From TMED109 sp002684605 (GTDB taxonomy: Bacteria; Pseudomonadota; Alphaproteobacteria; TMED109): a stretch of DNA of 7,846 nucleotides. Every line of letters starts with the position of its first letter. Position 1 is the first letter of the stretch. Location: positions 1 through 7,846 of the forward strand of contig CAJWSU010000040.1 in assembly GCA_913046335.1 (NCBI GenBank), read 5' to 3'. A program made the translations under genes and the position numbers. The notes below the pieces were generated by a model. That model had not been told where the DNA came from and did not search any database. It saw only the letters and a program-made list of their open reading frames with translations. Below, one piece after another: positions 6,036-7,846 of this stretch.

Positions 6036-6806
6036 TTAATCCCCTTTAAATAAAGGCTCTCTTCTATTTATTGAAGCATCTACACCTTCTTTAAAATCAG
6101 ATGTTTTTCTTAATATATTTTGTTCTCTTGCCTCTATTTTAACTGCTTCTTCTATTTTATCAGCTAAATCATGATTTAGAGTGTTTCTTATAGCTTTTAT
6201 TCCCAAGGGACCTGAAGAATTTATTTCGCTAGATATTATTTTTGCTTTATTTAGTAATTGTGACTGTTCAACTAAATAATCAGCTAAGCCAATATTGTAA
6301 GCTTCTTCTCCATTTATTCTTTTACTTGTTAATAACATTAATTTTGCTTTTTGCATTCCTATAACTCTTGGTAAGGTAATAGTTGTTCCAAAACCTTGGT
6401 GAAAACCAAGTTTTCCAAAATTTGCACTAAATTTAGATTCTTTGCATGCAATTCTAAAATCTGCTGCAAGAGCAACTCCTAATCCCCCACCTATAGCAGC
6501 ACCTTGTATAGAGGCAATTATTGGTTTTTTTGTTCTAAATAACCTTACGGCTTGTATGTAAAGGTCTTCATAAATATTCTCCCCATTGGTAAAATTTGAT
6601 TTAGTAAAATCTGCGCCCGCACAAAAGTTTTTACCCTCCGAAGATAATATTATTGATCGACATTTATTTTCTTGATCCATTTCTTCTAAAATATCTGCAA
6701 TTTGACTGATAAGGTTTCTATCAAAAAAATTATGAGGAGGACGATTAATTTTTATATATGCTGTATAATTTTCTAGATGGAATATAATGTCTTGTTCAGT
6801 TTTCAT
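6036..6806 (-). CDS. crotonase-superfamily protein (enoyl-CoA hydratase/isomerase family), atypical active site
   Basis: A 256-residue cytosolic crotonase-fold protein, expected to act on an acyl-CoA thioester. The two oxyanion-hole segments are present: NFCAGADF (60-67) and QGAAIGGGLGVAL (101-113). LGFHQGFGTTITLPRVIG (133-150) aligns with the family block LGxxPGxGGTxxLPRxIG. On that alignment the two catalytic glutamates of enoyl-CoA hydratase (rat Glu144 and Glu164) fall on Phe130 and Leu156. Ordinary hydration of 2-enoyl-CoA by the usual mechanism is therefore doubtful, and isomerase, hydrolase, decarboxylase or other roles remain open. His135 or Glu167-168 might substitute. The ATG at 6806 has AAAGGA 7 bases upstream. 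It is divergent from the SDR gene and first in a leftward run with the alpha/beta hydrolase. Confidence 0.85.
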   Translation of the reverse strand: MKTEQDIIFHLENYTAYIKINRPPHNFFDRNLISQIADILEEMDQENKCRSIILSSEGKNFCAGADFTKSNFTNGENIYEDLYIQAVRLFRTKKPIIASIQGAAIGGGLGVALAADFRIACKESKFSANFGKLGFHQGFGTTITLPRVIGMQKAKLMLLTSKRINGEEAYNIGLADYLVEQSQLLNKAKIISSEINSSGPLGIKAIRNTLNHDLADKIEEAVKIEAREQNILRKTSDFKEGVDASINRREPLFKGD

Positions 6807-6968
6807 AAATAAATCCTTTTAAATTATAGTAATAAAAAATATTTAAAATTGATATAAAATAAATGATGCGAAAAATTATATTTTATATAAGAATATAAAA
6901 ATAGTTAAATAATTTCTATTTATACAAATAGGATCTTCCTTTAAAGTTAAAAAATAAGGATTATTAAA
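6807..6968. promoter_or_regulatory. divergent intergenic region with a small inverted repeat
   Basis: These 162 bases separate two divergently read genes and should carry both promoters. For the leftward gene TATAAT is present on the minus strand (6828-6823), but it lies only 16 bases before the start codon and no good -35 is seen. For the rightward gene AAGGA at 6956-6960 is the ribosome binding site, 8 bases from the ATG. A perfect inverted repeat CTATTT-ATAC-AAATAG spans 6916-6931, 37 bases before the SDR start, and could be an operator. TTATATT (6876-6882) and AATATAA (6892-6898) form a further weak AT-only repeat. No gene is seen here. Confidence 0.45.
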
Positions 6969-7751
6969 ATGAAAAAAGTATGTTTAGTAATAGGAGCTGG
7001 TGCTGGAATAGGTGGAAATACTGCGTATCGTTTTGCCTCCGAAGGCTATCATGTAGCATTATGTAGAAGAGGCAACCAAGAGGGCTTAGATACTATGTTA
7101 GAGTCTATTAAAACTAATGGTGGATCCGCATCTGGTTATATATTAAATGCTGTAAAAGAAGATAGCATTGAGAATGTTATCAATAAAATTGAATCAGAAG
7201 TTGGTGGAATAGAAGTAATAATATTTAATTTAGGTGCTCAAATAGGAGATGTTGCACTAAATGATTTAAGCTACAAACAATTTGAATTAGGTTGGCGCAT
7301 GGCTACTTTTGCATTATTTAGAACTGCATCAACAGCATTTCCATATATGGAAAAAAGAGGCAAAGGAACATTAATAGTTACTTCTTCTACTGCATCTGTC
7401 AGGGGAAATCCTAAACAGCATTCTCATGCATCTGCTATGGGAGGTAGAAGGTTATTATGCCAAAGTCTAAATGCTGAATATGCACCTAAAGGTATTCATA
7501 TTGCACATATTATAGTAGATGGAGCAGTAGATGCTCCTGATACATTAGGTAGAATGCTAGGCGCAGAAAAATTTCAAATATTAAGAGAAAAGAAAGGTAA
7601 TGAGCATGATGGGCTTATGCTACCTGAAAAAATTGCAGATACATATTATCATATTGCCCAACAGCAAAGGTCAGTTTGGACTCATGAAATGGATATGCGA
7701 GCTTTTTCAGATAGCCCTTGGTGGAATGATAATAATAATAGTTATATATAA
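6969..7751 (+). CDS. atypical short-chain dehydrogenase/reductase (SDR) family protein
   Basis: A 260-residue Rossmann-fold protein. The nucleotide-binding motif GAGAGIG is at 9-15, the arginines RR at 33-34 follow strand 2 and suggest NADP(H), NLGA (87-90) stands in for NNAG, and the catalytic-type Ser140 lies in VTSSTAS. Thirteen residues on, where classical SDRs have Tyr-x-x-x-Lys, this protein has His153 and Met157 (HASAM). Classical proton relay is thus missing. The later blocks GIHIAHIIVDGAVD and VWTHEMDMRAF...PWW resemble a recurrent bacterial SDR subfamily with a degenerate active site, from memory rather than a search. It may bind a nucleotide without normal catalysis, or use another chemistry. 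The ATG at 6969 has AAGGA 8 bases upstream. Divergent from the crotonase gene; its stop touches the stop of the convergent gene. Confidence 0.85.
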   Translation: MKKVCLVIGAGAGIGGNTAYRFASEGYHVALCRRGNQEGLDTMLESIKTNGGSASGYILNAVKEDSIENVINKIESEVGGIEVIIFNLGAQIGDVALNDLSYKQFELGWRMATFALFRTASTAFPYMEKRGKGTLIVTSSTASVRGNPKQHSHASAMGGRRLLCQSLNAEYAPKGIHIAHIIVDGAVDAPDTLGRMLGAEKFQILREKKGNEHDGLMLPEKIADTYYHIAQQQRSVWTHEMDMRAFSDSPWWNDNNNSYI

Positions 7752-7846
7752 TTATTTAATATTAGAAAAATTAGCAGGAATTAATATTTTACTTTCTTGA
7801 GATTCAAATAAGTCAATTGCTTTAGCAATATATTTTTGCCAAATTT
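7752..7846 (-). CDS. C-terminal end of a leftward gene cut by the window edge
   Basis: Reading leftward from the edge, one frame stays open for 30 codons to a TAA at 7754-7752. It encodes IWQKYIAKAIDLFESQESKI followed by LIPANFSNIK. The helix-like Trp/Gln/Tyr/Asp/Glu mix and the absence of stops in this strand suggest a real C-terminus; the other two minus frames carry stops. It is too short to assign a family. It is convergent with the SDR gene, and the two TAA codons are directly adjacent with no base between. Confidence 0.6.
   Translation of the reverse strand, partial: IWQKYIAKAIDLFESQESKILIPANFSNIK

Noticed and set aside
6862..6898. Short rightward frame MMRKIIFYIRI
   Set aside because: It has only 11 codons, no ribosome binding site, and lies in the divergent promoter region; nothing supports translation.
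4260..6968. Shared AGGATTATTAA before yadG-like and SDR starts as a common regulatory motif
   Set aside because: It is best explained as the ribosome binding site plus AT-rich spacer; two occurrences do not show regulation.
7600..7800. A 66-codon rightward frame
   Set aside because: It is a +1 shadow of the SDR gene, which has conserved SDR features to its end, and it runs into the convergent partial gene.
1..7846. CRISPR array, insertion sequence, toxin-antitoxin or defence system
   Set aside because: No repeated spacer-size units, no transposase or nuclease motifs and no terminal inverted repeats were seen on reading both strands.

Overview
The window is very AT-rich and tightly packed. 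Genes are separated by 0 to 60 bases or overlap, most starts carry an AAGGA-type ribosome binding site, and several genes read in the same direction. The protein families are typical of Proteobacteria: a SufE, an LtaE of the Pseudomonas type, and a YadG/YadH-like ABC-2 pair. The tRNA-Ser has its CCA end encoded. Together this suggests a streamlined, low-GC, probably marine proteobacterium. This placement is inference; the sequence does not settle whether it is alpha or gamma.

Layout, left to right. Bases 1-51 are the 3' part of a rightward tRNA-Ser. Facing it is a leftward three-gene unit, read in the order glutathione S-transferase-like protein (1536-2150), SufE (1113-1523) and low-specificity threonine aldolase (68-1108). 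Bases 2151-2731 hold very small genes: a conserved-looking 69-residue membrane protein (leftward), a possible 35-residue membrane peptide under a sigma70-like promoter (rightward), and a possible 21-residue lipoprotein (leftward).

From 6806 down to 2732 everything appears to read leftward. The order is a crotonase-superfamily protein, an alpha/beta hydrolase, a 59-residue soluble protein, a 27-residue membrane peptide overlapping it by ATGA, then the ATPase and permease of a YadGH-type ABC-2 exporter. On the right, divergent from the crotonase gene, is an atypical short-chain dehydrogenase (6969-7751). Its stop codon directly abuts the stop of a leftward gene that enters from the right edge and is cut by it.

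How the genes may work together: the crotonase, SDR and alpha/beta hydrolase suggest acyl-CoA, lipid or small-ester metabolism. The GST, SufE and threonine aldolase genes look like a housekeeping unit. YadGH would export an unknown substrate. No defence system, CRISPR array, integrase or transposase is visible.

The least ordinary features are as follows. A phased A_AAA_AAA slippery heptamer lies directly before the stop of the 59-residue gene and could join it to the 27-residue membrane segment. There is a set of tiny membrane or lipoprotein ORFs. Two divergent neighbouring enzymes both lack the usual catalytic residues of their families.
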